Source: Mallotus nudiflorus (Eukaryota; Streptophyta; Magnoliopsida; Malpighiales; Euphorbiaceae). From it: DNA of 64,000 bases. Position numbers and translations under genes: made by a program. Position 1 is the first letter of the stretch, and each line of letters opens with the position of its first letter. The notes beneath the pieces were generated by a model. It worked only from the letters and a program-made list of their open reading frames with translations. It had not been told where the DNA came from and did not search any database. Positions 10,984 to 22,854 of this stretch are shown piece by piece. Location: contig CANTUR010000156.1 in the NCBI GenBank assembly GCA_947683625.1, positions 1,302,001-1,366,000 of the forward strand, given 5' to 3'.

Positions 10984-12660
10984 TTACAGCATAACACATA
11001 CACATTCAAAGGTGCTAGGAATTTCAGTGGTGCTCAAGCTTATTATGATGAGCTTATAAATGACATTAAAGACCATATACTAGATTTAAAGACTTCATTC
11101 TTACTCTCCTAGATACTCAGGGATGGACCAATTACTAGTCTCTTCATTCTTTGATGGAGAGGTGGTTTGATACTACACATACATTCCACCTCTTATTTAG
11201 AGAATTCACTTTGGATCTTGTCTCCTTTGCTGTTGTTATTGATCATGCATGTGTAGGAGATTTCATCCCTCTTAGCGCAAGGCTTCATTGAATGACACCA
11301 AATTGAGTGGCCTATATTGAGCTCCTCCTTAGCATGGTCCCAAACATGAAAAAGACTTATATTGTGAATATTGACTCCATTTGAAATTGTTACACTCATG
11401 CTAGAGTTGAGGCTAGCACCATAACTCATGAGATTGATCAAGTGGGTGGTGAGAGCTTTTTTAGTTTACCTACTGGGCACCACTCTCTTTACTAACATTG
11501 TTAATTCTAATTACTTGATATTCCTGATGCCATTACAGGGCTTGGATCAAGTGGCTTCTTATGATAAGGGTAGTTGTGCTCTTGCCTATTTGTATAAGGG
11601 CATGGACAAGGTAGTTCAAAGGGTTTAACAATTATGTGGTTTTTGGCATGCTTTTATGGTACTTCTTGCTTCTTCTCTTTTAACTTGTTAATTACTATGA
11701 CTATTTACTAACAATTCCTTTTGCAAGCCTAGGCTTTGGAGCTTGAATTGATTCATAGGATAGTTTGTGTTATAGATGTTCCTTTCCTTGCTTTAGAAAG
11801 ATAGGACTCTAACCACACTATAAAGAGAGATTTAGCCCACATGCACATCCATCTCGAGTGGCTAAACACACTAACCTATAATGAGGTACTTATAAAACAC
11901 AAAGTCATTGTTAATAGCATACAATCAAAAGACTTATTCCTATTTACCTATTTTATATTTCCATAACTATGTTCATATTTATGGATTCCATAGGCTGGAT
12001 GGACTCGACCACGTTTCGCTCAAGACTATTGTCCTTAAGGAGAGTTCTTCTTCATGGACCTGATTGTCGAGCTTGGTATCTCAATGAGCAAATCCTTTTA
12101 TGGCATTAGGGTGCTCGAGTGAGATGCATCACCAAGTCCCCTCCTAGGAGCATATTTTGGACACATCAACTAGAGAGCAATGAGATAAACCAGTCTCTTA
12201 TAGGAGAATCAACTGATGATCACATAGTGAGGCAAAAAGGTTGATATATAAACTTCATTTAGGCCCATTTTTTTTATTGATAGTACATATATCTATTACT
12301 TCTACTTCTTAGTTAAGTATCAGATTTTATATATTCAACTATAATTATCATGTTTTAACATGATCTTCCATTTTTAGGTGGTAACCATAGGACATGCATT
12401 TTGAGCTAGACCTCTTGCATAGGAGAGACCTCTCTAGTGTCCTTGCCTTGATCAGAGTGGTATAGGCACTTCAGCTGGAGAACAACATGCCAGAGCTTGC
12501 TCTAGTTCTAGCTTATGGATATTAGTTGGCCATTTTACTCATTCTCCCAACTTATTAGCTCACTGTTGGGTACCTCTATGAGAGTTATCTCATCAGTTTT
12601 TGACTTTAGATAAGAATCTAACACCAACATGTACTCTTGACAACATCACATATGTAAGTG
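10984..12660 (+). pseudogene. MAIN-like plant mobile domain pseudogene
   Basis: Three segments identify the family. ERWFDTTHTFHLLFREFTL (about 11157-11215) matches the W-DTTHTFH signature of MAIN-like PMD proteins. FLVYLLGTTLFTNIVNS and then LDQVASYDKGSCALAYLYKG (about 11458-11610) correspond to the central core. A later segment, FWHAF and then AWALELIH (about 11640-11755), is split by a T-rich stretch ending in TTTTGCAAG, consistent with an intron. Further decayed exons may continue to about 12660. Host MAIN and MAIL1 proteins help silence transposable elements, but many PMD genes are carried by elements. Several in-frame stops show this is dead. I cannot tell whether it was captured by the Tat element or inserted with another element. 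Confidence 0.65.
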
Positions 12661-13260
12661 CTTCTTCAACCTGCTTATTGCATTAGCTTAACAAGACATT
12701 AGTACTAATAATTCATTAATCATAAAAATCTCTCTGAAGGTGGAGAGTATATGTATTAGTTAATTGAGGCTTCGTAGGATTACCTAATAAGTGTCACATA
12801 GTAGTATAGGGTAAGGAAACTTCTTATTTCTATATATATGCATGCTTATATGATTACTTACCTTAAGCTATGTTTGGACAAGACCGGGATAAGGTCAATT
12901 AGGCTAGGATCACTGCTCTTTAGTGATAAGTTGCTCTTCTCTAGGTTGAGGATGATGATAATGGTGCCAGAGGTAGTGGAGACGATGATGGAGATGATGC
13001 TGAGGCCATTGATCCAAAGGCTTCTTAGACTAGGATCAAATCTTATTTTCACTGTTATGATGTTACTGATTTTACTGTGTTGACTTTGTCCCTCATTTTG
13101 GAATATTTATGCTTTATTTTAATTGAATATTCTAGAGTTTATATTTTTTTCAACTAAGACTTTTAACAAAAACTTTAATCGCATAAATCTCATTTTTATA
13201 ATTGAACTTTTCATTTGAAGAGCAACTAATCTTAATAAAATAGAAAAAATAATATGGCCC
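12661..13260. other. Spacer without recognisable gene
   Basis: AT-rich sequence between the MAIN-like pseudogene and Tat copy B. Short open frames at 12838-13083 on either strand have no recognisable motif and low-complexity Met/Ile/Leu content. A PMD pseudogene tail may extend into the first part. Confidence 0.4.
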
Positions 13261-13269
13261 CTACTAGTT

Positions 13270-13394
13270 GAAGATGCATTGCCTCAATATTAAGGCATCA
13301 CCTCAATACTAAGGCATCACCTCAATGTGAAGAGGCCACAACCAATCTTCGTTTAAGGTTAAGGTGTGGCCTGATCGGTGAGGCAACACTTCAG
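13270..13394. repeat. Palindrome array B
   Basis: Paralogue of array A with one unit duplicated: GCATTGCCT, AAGGCATCACCT twice, AGAGGCCACAACC, AAGGTGTGGCCT and GAGGCAACACTT. It precedes the TATA box of PMD copy B at the same distance as in copy A. Most CpGs kept in copy A are lost here. Confidence 0.65.
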
Positions 13395-13426
13395 TGCCAC
13401 TTTCTTCTGAAAACCCTAATTTTTCT

Positions 13427-13434
13427 TATAAATA
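13427..13434 (+). promoter_or_regulatory. TATA box for PMD gene copy B
   Basis: TATAAATA in the same context as 4652-4659, 73 bp before the candidate ATG at 13507. Its conservation in two otherwise decayed copies suggests it belonged to the ancestral element. Confidence 0.5.
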
Positions 13435-13506
13435 CCTCAAACAACCACTTTCTTTTATTCCCTAAAACCTTCAATTACCTATTTTATCATAATAAAAACA
13501 TAAAAA

Positions 13507-14735
13507 ATGATAGAAAAAATTCCCAACCAATTGCAACTAGTGTTAAGAAGTTTGGATGGAGATACATGGGTGAAGCTGGAACCACTTTACTTGTCTATTT
13601 TTTTAACCTTGCATGCTAGGAGAATTAATTTTCCTTTCCTACACAGTGTAGCTCAATTTTAGGATCCTAGCAAACATGTCTTATGGTTCAAATATTTTTG
13701 AAATATGCCCCCAGCCTAAGGAATTTAGGGCTATTTTAGGTTATCAGAAGACTTTGCTTGCCATATTACGGTTCCTTAGGTTGGGACCTACCCCAAATTT
13801 ACATTTTATTCATAATCAAATGGCTCAACTGTTTAATCTTTATCCCAGTCATCTCTTCACCATATTTTTAGGACAAAGATTCTAATGGAAATTTTTTGAC
13901 TATTGCCACTACCATAAATAATAGAGAAGTTTATTGGCCCTGAATGATTGCTTTTTACTTCTACACTCAATTCTTGCTTATCTCTCATTTTGGTAACTGT
14001 GACTTCCAAGTTCTCCACTTTTGATCAAGTAGAATCAGGACTCAACCCATTACCACTTGTCCTAGTGGAAACTATCATTGGGTTGGACAACTTTTTAAAA
14101 ACTAAGGGATTCTCTAAGAGCCAATTACTATTGGAGGTTAGCCTTTTCCTTCTTTCTTTTCATTATTATTATTATTATTATTATCTTTTTTCTTCTTTTT
14201 TGAGGCTTGATTTTAAGAGAAATCAAAACTAATTGAGCCTCTTAAAGACATTGCTCATTATAAGGCAAAGCATTATCATACTAAAAGACTACAACCGATG
14301 CTAGAGGATGTCAAAAACTGGATGGCCACATTTCTTGACACTGAAGTCCGATGGATGTGTTCATGGTAGAGATTAAATCATAACCATTATATCCTACACA
14401 TATTATGTTCCTATAGTAGGACTATATTTTACCACATATTATAATCTTGCCTATTTCTGTTGCGAATATGGGATGAAGCAGCTAATTATAAGGCCAGTAC
14501 ATGAATTTGAACTAGGGCCCCTTACTTAGAATTTCCTGGACAATTTAGTTGTAACTTGGCCTTATAGAATCATTTTAAGAAATATTCTATCTACTGATGA
14601 CCAATACAAGGAATGGATTCAGCTTCAGTAAAAAAGAAAAAGATGAGTTTATAAAGGACAAAAAGACTAGAGAACCTCATTCATCAAGTGTTTAGAGTGC
14701 TTAGTAGAAGAAAAGAAAAAGAAATTAGTTCTTGA
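13507..14735 (+). pseudogene. PMD/DUF7745-like gene, copy B (antisense)
   Basis: The start is better preserved than in copy A: the frame from 13507 reads through QLVLRSLDGDTWVKLEPLYL and RRINFPFLHSVAQF before a stop. FEICPQPKEFRAILGY follows at about 13698-13745 and LNPLPLVLVETIIGLDNFLK at about 14041-14100. The T-rich stretch 14140-14200, with (ATT)n, looks like an intron. Stops remain, so it is a pseudogene. The same upstream array and TATA box as copy A show that gene and promoter travelled together with the element. Confidence 0.6.
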
Positions 14736-15260
14736 AACTTAATCCATATTTACTTTTTTCTTGATATGATTTCCTTTTGGTTTGTTAATTTGAAATAAGC
14801 ATTTTATGCAACATTTAATAGTAATAGAGGCAAATCATTTCATTTAATTTAAGAACAAATGACTATACATTTCACTTTTAACATAACTCATGTAGTTATA
14901 TGGGTTACCCTTACAAATTTTTCAATTAACTATTTTTCCCTCTATCTCTCCTTTTATATGTCCTTAATTTTTACTTAAGCCACCTTTTCAAGGTTTTCAA
15001 CCCAGGAAGACCTTTATTTTATTATTTTTTTTTCATCTCTAATTTTTACCTAAATATCCTCTTTTGAGGTGTTCTCCCTAGTGAGACATTATATAAAATA
15101 CTTTTTGAGCTTATCTAGATTAATAGGCTCCTAGAACTCATTTTATTCTAAATCAGATAGAATAGCAACACCCTTAGAAAATAACTTCTTTACTAGATAA
15201 GGACTTTCCCAATTTGGCTTGAACTCCCCTTTTAGATTAGTCATAATTGGTTTGGTATGC

Positions 15261-16762
15261 TGAAGCAGGTAGAATTGTATAACCCTAGTCTCTAGAACTT
15301 AATATAGAGTAAGTAGGGTGTCAAACACTCAGGAATATGGAATAACCTTGTATTAACAAGTAAATAATTAGATGGATAGGCAAAGTAAAATAAAAATGAT
15401 AATAAGAATTTAAAAACAAATAACTATTCTAATACTAACTATTTTAATTATTACTACAAGTTCATAATAAAGAATATAAAAGAGAATTACAATGTTAGTC
15501 AAATAAGGATTAAGTAAATGTTCTTATTATATATTGATTGGAAATTAGTCTAAAGTCTTTAAATACAATTCTCATTGTCAATTTAAAGTCTCTAAAGGTA
15601 ACTCTCATTATCAATTAGAAGTATTTCCTCTTAGAGTCTGTAAGCCCTCTAGTTGTATTGTAGAGGTAAGATGAAATCATAAATCACATTATACTAATAA
15701 ATCCTTAAAAGAAACTCTCGTTGTCAATCAAGGATGATTCTATCTAGAGTCTACAATCACTCTTGTGTTCTTGTAGAGATAGACAAAAATCAATAAATAA
15801 TTATACTAATTCCTTTCCCTTAAAATGAATTCCTTGTCTCTAAGTAAATCCAATTTTTATGTAATTTCAATTGTATGTCCACCAAATTACTCCAACTCTC
15901 ATTGAAAGTAATTTTGATTAAAACAAGTTACATATGGTGATTAATCGTAAATAACTTAATTAAGCACTAATTGAAATTAAATCATAAAACTAAGTTAAAA
16001 AATGTATAATCCTTATTCAATCAATCATTGCAATTCCTTCAAAGACTTAGCCAATATATATGGTTAATTTAATGAAAAGATAATCAAATGCAATATAGAA
16101 AAGAAAAGATTGAGTTAATAAAAAACTTTAAACATCTTCTAATATTGCTTGGCCGAATTGATCTTCTTTCCTTTTTGGTTGGCTTTGTCTTCTAAAAATG
16201 AACTCCAAATAAGAAACTAAGTAGTAATTTTCTATTATTCAAAGTAATTTTTTTTAATCATCCCTCTTTTCATATGGATTCTTAATAATCCTCCCTTTTT
16301 GGATCATAAATAATGTATATATAGACTTTAGAGGTAGTTACAAGAAGTTACAATTGGAAAGGCACCCTTTGGCATCAAGGATCACAACCCTATGCAAATA
16401 TAGTAAATTCATGGGTATTTTTGTCTATCTAAATGAAATTATCTTTAAAAAATTTCTTCATGAAAGTTCTAGATCTATGAGCACAACTTCAATCACCTTA
16501 ATTGGATGTCTATAGAGGAAATTATAACCAAAATACATAAACTACACAAAGCTAAAAAAAATGATGGCCTTCTTGGAGTGACTCAGCACCAAGTCATGAG
16601 TCGGCATCGACAGGCTCTGTCATGAGTCGGCATATAGTAATGACTCAGCACAACTTAATTCTCATCAAGGCAAACTCTTAGTCATGACTCAATCCACTAG
16701 TGACGGCTTGGCATGAAGGGTCTCTGTGATGACTCGATCCACTGATAACGACTCGACATGAA
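15261..16762 (-). repeat. Athila 3' LTR, truncated
   Basis: Matches 21101 to about 22612 of the 5' LTR, then stops at CGACATGAA, where the 5' LTR continues for about 240 more bases. The missing part is the U3 start. The deletion joins LTR directly to pol sequence at about 16763. Confidence 0.85.
16573..16762 (-). promoter_or_regulatory. TGACTC-motif cluster in Athila 3' LTR
   Basis: Repeated TGACTCA, TGACTCG and ATGAGTCGG motifs on both strands, matching the cluster at 22432-22616 of the 5' LTR. The core resembles the GCN4/bZIP-type site TGASTCA. The position is U3, where enhancers are expected. Confidence 0.45.
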
Positions 16763-16784
16763 TGTTGTAAAGCAATGGTTCCTC

Positions 16785-19174
16785 CTAATAGTAGAATTTG
16801 CTATCATGTAAAAACTTTTTCCTTTGTCTATAATCCATACCATAAGGAAGAACACCACTCACAAGATAATTTTCAATATCCAAAAACCATGGAAGTTCTG
16901 TGGAAGCAACATTAAGGAGATGTTCACCATGAAATGTCTCATTAATTGGCACACCATCATCATGCTTCTTTAGTCCTTCTTGATTTAACCTTGATAGATG
17001 ATCTACAACTAGGTTCTCACTCCTTTTCTTATCTCTCACTTCCTAATCAAATTCTTCAAGCATTAAGATCCATCTCAAGAGTCTAGGTTTTGCATCGTTC
17101 TTGTTTAAAAGATACTTAAGAGCAATATGATCTGAATAAACAATCACTTTTTGCCCCACAAAGTATGCTCTAAACTTATCAAATGCATAAACAATATCGA
17201 GCAACTCCTTTTATGTAATAGTGCAATTGATTTGGGCATCATCCAATAGCTTGCTAGCACAGTAAATCACATAGGGCTTACCCTCCTTTCTTTGACCTGA
17301 AACAACCCCCATCGTGAAGTTGCTTGCATCACACATCACTTTAAACTGTTGGTCCTAATTAAGTGGTTGCAAAACTGGTGTTGAAATAAGAGCCTTCATT
17401 AATGTCTCAAATGCTTTTAGGCATGCATCATCGAACTCAAAAACGGCTTCCTTAGCAAGCAATTTACATAATGGTTTTGAAATCTTAGAAAAGTCTTTAA
17501 TAAACCTTCTATAAAAGCCTGCATGTCCAAGAAAGCTTCTTATATCCTTAACACACTTTGGAGGTGGTAAATTAGCAATCACTTCTATCTTTGCTCTATC
17601 AACTTCAATCCCCCTCTTTAAAACTAAATGATTAAAAATGATTCCCTCTTGTGCCATAAAATGACATTTTCCCAATTCCAGACCAATCCATGCTCAATAC
17701 ACCTGTCAAGAACTTTAGATAGATTGTCTAGACAATTAGAAAAGTTAGTACCATACACGCTAAATTCATCCATAACAATTTCTACACAATTGTCAAGTAG
17801 ATCATTAAATATGGAAAACATGCATCTTTAAAAAGTTATGGGTGCATTGCATAATCCAAAAGGCATATGCCTAAAAGCAAAAGTACCATATGGACATGTA
17901 AATATGGTGTTAGTTTGGTCCTTAGGGTGTATAGGAATCTGATAGAATCCACTAAGTCCATCCAAATAACAAAAAATAAGAAAAATTAGCTAACCTCTTA
18001 AGAACTTGGTCAATAAAAGGCAATGGGAAGTGATCCTTCCTATTTGATTTATTTAGTTTTTGATAATATATACATATAGGCCATCTTTTGATAGTTCTAG
18101 TAGGTATCAAGTCATTGGATTCATTCCTAACAACGGTTAAGCCTCCTTTCTTTAATACAACCTAAACAGGGCTCACCCATTTACTATCACTAATGGAATA
18201 TATGATTCCATTATCAAGCAGCTTAGTCACTTATTTTCTTACCACTTTTTGAGAGTAGGGCTTAATCATCTTTGACCTTCAATGGAAGGCTTAGCATTAT
18301 CTTCTAAAAGAATTCTATACATACATATATGAGGACTAATACCCTTCAAATCATTTATAAAATAACTAATAGCATTCTTATGACTATTCAATTCATCACA
18401 TAAAGCTTCAATATTATTACTAGGCAAGGATGAATTAACAATAAAAGGAAATTTAAAATTAGATTTGAGAAATGTAGATCTTAAATTTGATGGTAGAGGC
18501 TTGAGCTCTAACTCAACTTCTTCACTTGATGTAGTGTCTTCTGGTTCATCCTTTCTTTTTCAAGGCTTAAACCTTAATGACCAATGTGAAGATTGATATT
18601 TAGTCACTTCCATAAGATGCTTAGTAGCTTTTTGCACCATGTTTTTTTCCATAGAATCTTGCTTCAAATACTCATGAATCACTTCTTCAATGCACTTATC
18701 AATAATGTCTATAGATTCAATTCGACTTGTTACTTCCACCGGTGTGGACTTCATGATCTTGTGCACATCAAACTCCATGTATTCATTATCCACTTCTAAT
18801 GTGATCTTTCCTCTCCTCATATCAATAGTTGCTCCTACTGTCACTAAAAATGGTCTTCCAAACAATATCAAACTCTCAAGATCTTCCTTAATTTCCAAAA
18901 CAACAAAATCAGATGGGATCATAAACTTCCCCACTTTAGTTGGCACATTTTCAAGAATGCCAAGTGGATATGTAACATATTTATCTACCATGGAAAGACA
19001 CATATTGTTAGGCTTGAGCTCATCTAAATTTAGCTTTTTATAAATAAAATAAGGCATAAGGCTAACACTAGCACCAATATCACGTAATGCTTTATCAAAA
19101 TGAGTACCTCCAATTTCATAAAGGACTGTGAAACATCCAGGATCCTTAAGCTTTGGGGGTGACTTGGAGTACAT
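16785..19174 (-). pseudogene. pol: Athila pol remnant (protease, RT, RNase H; integrase cut off)
   Basis: 19174-18560 is a long open segment: retropepsin-like, with DIGASVSLMPYFIYKKL, then YPLGILENVPTKVGKFMIP and LILFGRPFL. RT follows with several stops. The active site reads IVMDEFSVYG near 17775-17750, so the usual second Asp is Glu. 17675-17355 carries IRSFLGHAGFYRRFIKDFSK. RNase H and tether remnants follow, and 17039-16785 reads ENLVVDHLSRL, then the integrase N-terminal start LVSGVLPYGMDYRQRKKFL. The frame ends where LTR sequence begins, so the zinc-binding and DDE parts of integrase are deleted. Confidence 0.8.
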
Positions 19175-19886
19175 AGCCTTGGACTCTTCAACAAGGGATA
19201 TTAAACCTTAATCTTAAAGCTTGTTCTTATGATTAATAATATCTTTCAAAAATTTACCCCATGTTGGCATATCTCTTATTGCTTCCACAAATGGTATGGT
19301 AATGGTAACTTCCATGAAGTAATCAAGGAACTTGCCAAATTATTTATCCAAATTACGCCTTATGTACCTTTAAGGAAAAGGAAGTGTTTTAAAGTCTACT
19401 TTGAGTTCATTCTTCTTAGGTGGCATGGTAGCATCTCCATTCATACTTTTCATTGCACACTTATCATCTTTTGTACCACTGACTTCTACTTCTTCAATCC
19501 CTACCTCATCATCATCAACCATAAATTTTTTTTACTAGAACTCCCTTCAACCTCCTTATCGCTTCTTAAAGTAATTGCTTGGCAAGTCTCCTTTTGAGCA
19601 TACTCCGGTTGTCCAGGAAGTTTCCCCAAGGGTTTAGTATTTGAGGAAGAGGCTTGTTGGGCAATTTTTGTTTCAAGGATGCGATTATGAGCAGCAATAT
19701 GTTTAAGCTTAGAAGCTAATTGTTTGTGTTGCTCCTCATTTTGTTTATTGATTGTTGTTTATTGGTTAACAAAATGCTCTATAAGATTTTCAAGATTGGG
19801 TTTAGATTTATTAGGGTTAAAGGATTATTGCTTAATGGAAAATCCAGGTGGGTTTTCAGGTTTGGTGTTTGAGTTGATTTCGAGGT

Positions 19887-20957
19887 TTAATTAGGAGGAC
19901 AGGTTTGACCATGAGAATCCAGGGTGGTTTCTCCATTGGGGGTTATATGTATTTGAGTTGAGTCCCAATCTTGGGTTGTAACGCCTTGGACATAATTAGC
20001 ATCCTCATTAACACTCCTATTGTATTGACAATATGAATGAGGTCCTCTACAAGTCTCACAAACAACATTAGCACATTCTAATGAATTAACTTGAGATTTA
20101 CTTACCAAATTAGTGAGAGCATCTACCTTTGCATTCAGCATTTTAATTGTGTCAAGCTCCAAAAATCCTCTTGCTTTAGCCATTATGGTTTCCTCACCCA
20201 TATACCCTTAAGATACAAGTTCCTCTAACAAGATTACAACCTCTCTAGCCGTTTTATCCATCCATTTCCCACTAAAAGCTACATTGACAATGTTTCTATT
20301 TTCATCTGTCAATATGTTATAAAAGATTTGAGGAATCATCCATTTCGTCAAACCATGATGTGGATATTGCCTTTGAAGTTCCTTAAACCTCTCCCAAAAT
20401 GAATAGATTGTCTCACTTCCACTTTGTTTAAAAGTGGTAATCTCATTTCGAAACATGGTCGTATTGTGTGGTGGAAAATATTTGTGCAAAAATGCTTGCT
20501 TCAATTGATCCTATGTTGTGATTGATTCATTTGGCAAACTAGCAAGCCAAAGTTGTGTTTTTCCCTTAATTGAAAATGGAAAGAGTCTTAGCCTTATTGC
20601 ATCATCAGTCACGCCATTAATCTTGAAGATTGCACACACATTGAGGAAAGTCAAAATATGGGCATAAGGATCTTCTCCTTGTAAGCCTCCAAACTGATTA
20701 TTTTATACTATTTGGATAATTCTTGGCTTGATCTAAAAATTGTTATTAGCAACAGTCGAAGCCACTATTCCGCCAAAACTACTCAAGATATCGTGCATCA
20801 TAAAATCACTTAATGTCCTTCTCTCCGGTTGAGCCATTCTATTTAAATTAAGCAGGTTCTCTCTTCTTTGTCTTTGTTCCCTGTATAAAATACGTAAAGT
20901 TAAATCAATTTTAGGATCAAAGAATAAATTACTATCAGTAGTACTTCTAGTAAGCAT
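19887..20957 (-). pseudogene. gag: Athila gag remnant
   Basis: The first frame begins with Met at 20957 (MLTRSTTDSNLFFDP) and is broken near 20733. 20504-20208 keeps the core gag stretch (FLHKYFPPHNTTMFRNEI, YSFWERFKELQRQYPHHGL). 20201-19887 contains CETCRGPHSYC, a shortened zinc-knuckle-like motif. Order, spacing and motifs match Athila gag, which packages the element RNA. At least two stops interrupt it. The 19175-19886 stretch between gag and protease is low-complexity linker in broken frames. Confidence 0.8.
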
Positions 20958-21077
20958 CTACAAATGTAAATTCAAAGTTGAACAATTTAAAAATTAACAC
21001 ATAACAAGTAAATAATTAAAAAAAAAACCTAAAACAACCTTTTCCTACCCTAAGTTAATAAATATTGTTAATTAAAA

Positions 21078-21095
21078 TCCTTGGCAATGTTGCCA
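21078..21095 (-). other. Athila primer-binding site (decayed, tRNA-Asp type)
   Basis: Minus strand TGGCAACATTGCCAAGGA, a few bases inside the 5' LTR edge. The known Athila site is TGGCGCCGTTGCCGGGGA; the changes are mostly G to A, consistent with methylation decay. Confidence 0.75.
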
Positions 21096-21100
21096 AATTC

Positions 21101-22849
21101 TAAAGCGGGTAGAATTGTATAACCCTAGCCTCTAGGACTTAGTATAGAGTAAGTAGGGTGTTAAACACTCAAAAATTTAGAATAACCTTGTATTAACAAG
21201 TAGATAATTAGATGGACAGGCAAGGTAAAATCAAAATGATAATAAGAATTTAAAAATAAATAACTATTCTAATACTAACTATTTTAATTATTACTAAAAG
21301 TTCTTAACCAAGAATATAAAGGAGAATTACAATGTTAGTCAAATAAGGATTAAGTAAATGTTCTTATTATATATTGATTGGAAATTAGTCTACAGTCTTT
21401 AAATACAATTCTCATTGTCAATTTAAAGTCTCTAAAGGTAACTCTCATTATAAATTAGAAGTATTTCCTCTTAGAGTCTGCAAGCCCTCTCATTGTATTG
21501 TAGAGGTAAGATGAAATCATAAATCACATTATACCAATAAATCCTTAAAAGCAACTCTCGATGTCGATCAAGGATGATTCTGTCTAGAGTCTATAATCAC
21601 TCTCATGTCTTTGTAGAGATAGACAAAAATCAATAAATAATTATACTAATTCTTTTCCCTTAAAATTAATTCCTTGTCTCCATGTAAATCCAATTTTTAA
21701 GTAATTTTAATTATATGTCCACCAAATTACTCCAACTCTCGTTGTGAGTAATTTTGATTAAAATAAGTTACATATGGTGATCAATCATATATAACTTAAT
21801 TAAGTAATAATTGAAATTAAATCATAAAACTAAGTTAAAAAAAATGTATAATCCTTATTCAATAAATCATTGTAATTCCTTCAAAGACTTTGCTAATATA
21901 TATGGTTAATTCAATGAAAAGATAATCAAATACAATATAAAAAAGAAAATATTGAGTTAATAAAACCCTTTAAATATCTTCTAATATTACGTGGCCGAAT
22001 TGATCTTCTTTCCTTCTTGGTTGGCTTTATCTTCTAAAAATGGACTCTAAATAAGAAACTAAGTAGTAATTTTCTATTAATCAAAGTAATCTTTTTTTAA
22101 TCATCCCTCTTTTTATATGGATTCCTAATAATCCTCCTTTTTTATATCATAAATAATGTATATATAGACCTTAGAGGTAGTTATAAGAAGTTACAATTAG
22201 AAAGGCACCCTTTGGCATGAAGGATCATAACCCTATGCAAATATAGTAACTTCAAGGGAATTTTTTTCCATCTAAATGACATTATCTTCAGAAAATATCT
22301 TCATAAAAGTTATAGGTCTATGAGTTATCTTTCCAAAAAAACTTAAATCATCTTAATTGGATGTCTGCAAAGGAAATTATTATTAAAATACAGAAACTGC
22401 ACAAAGTTGAAAAATGATGGCCTTCTTGGACTGACTCAGCACCAAGTCATGAGTCAGCATTGACAGGCTTTGTTATGAGTCAACACATAGTAAAGACTCA
22501 ATACAACTTAATTCTTAGCAAGGCAAACTCTCAATCATGACTCGATCCACTAGCGATGACTTAGCACGAAGGGTCTTTGTGATGACTCGATCCACTGATA
22601 ATGACTCGACACGAACTCAAATTGACTTCCCTTTGCTTTGCTAACTTCACATTTCATTCAAATCATTCCAAGGTATTTTCCATGAACTGATTGGACCTAA
22701 AAACACATATAAAACATACAAACAAACCTAGAAAGCAATTGGAAATAAAAATAACACTTGCATAACTAAAAACACACAATTATAACTAAAATCAAATAAA
22801 AATAACTACTAAAATACCTTAAATAAGTATGCATATTTGCATTGTATCA
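21101..22849 (-). repeat. Athila 5' LTR
   Basis: Full-length LTR of 1749 bp. Its inner end TAAAGCGGG is a one-base change from the TGAAGC end of the other LTR. It aligns with 15261-16762 with many point differences, so the insertion is old. No ORF is present. Confidence 0.85.
22432..22616 (-). promoter_or_regulatory. TGACTC-motif cluster in Athila U3
   Basis: About eight copies of TGACTC or its complement in 185 bp: CTGACTCAG, ATGAGTCAG, ATGAGTCAAC, AGACTCA, ATGACTCG, ATGACTTAG and two more ATGACTCG. Two lie in a duplicated GATGACTCGATCCACT unit. They precede the body of the element in its own reading direction, as expected of an enhancer. Confidence 0.5.
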
Positions 22850-22854
22850 TAAAA

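Larger units (their letters stand above)
15261..22849 (-). mobile_element. Athila-type Ty3/gypsy element, internally deleted
   Basis: The element begins TGAAGC at 15261 and ends TGTATCA at 22849. Copy A of the Tat element shows the empty site as GGTAAGCTTTAG. The flanks TATGC (15256-15260) and TAAAA (22850-22854) are therefore decayed copies of a 5-bp TAAGC target duplication. Gag, protease, RT and RNase H lie on the minus strand with Athila-like motifs, and the primer-binding site is a decayed tRNA-Asp type. Most of integrase and the upstream end of the 3' LTR are missing, so it could not move by itself. Confidence 0.85.

Noticed and set aside
17750..17775. Asp-to-Glu change in the Athila RT active site as a possible functional variant
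   Set aside because: The surrounding RT has many stops and frameshifts, so this is ordinary pseudogene decay.
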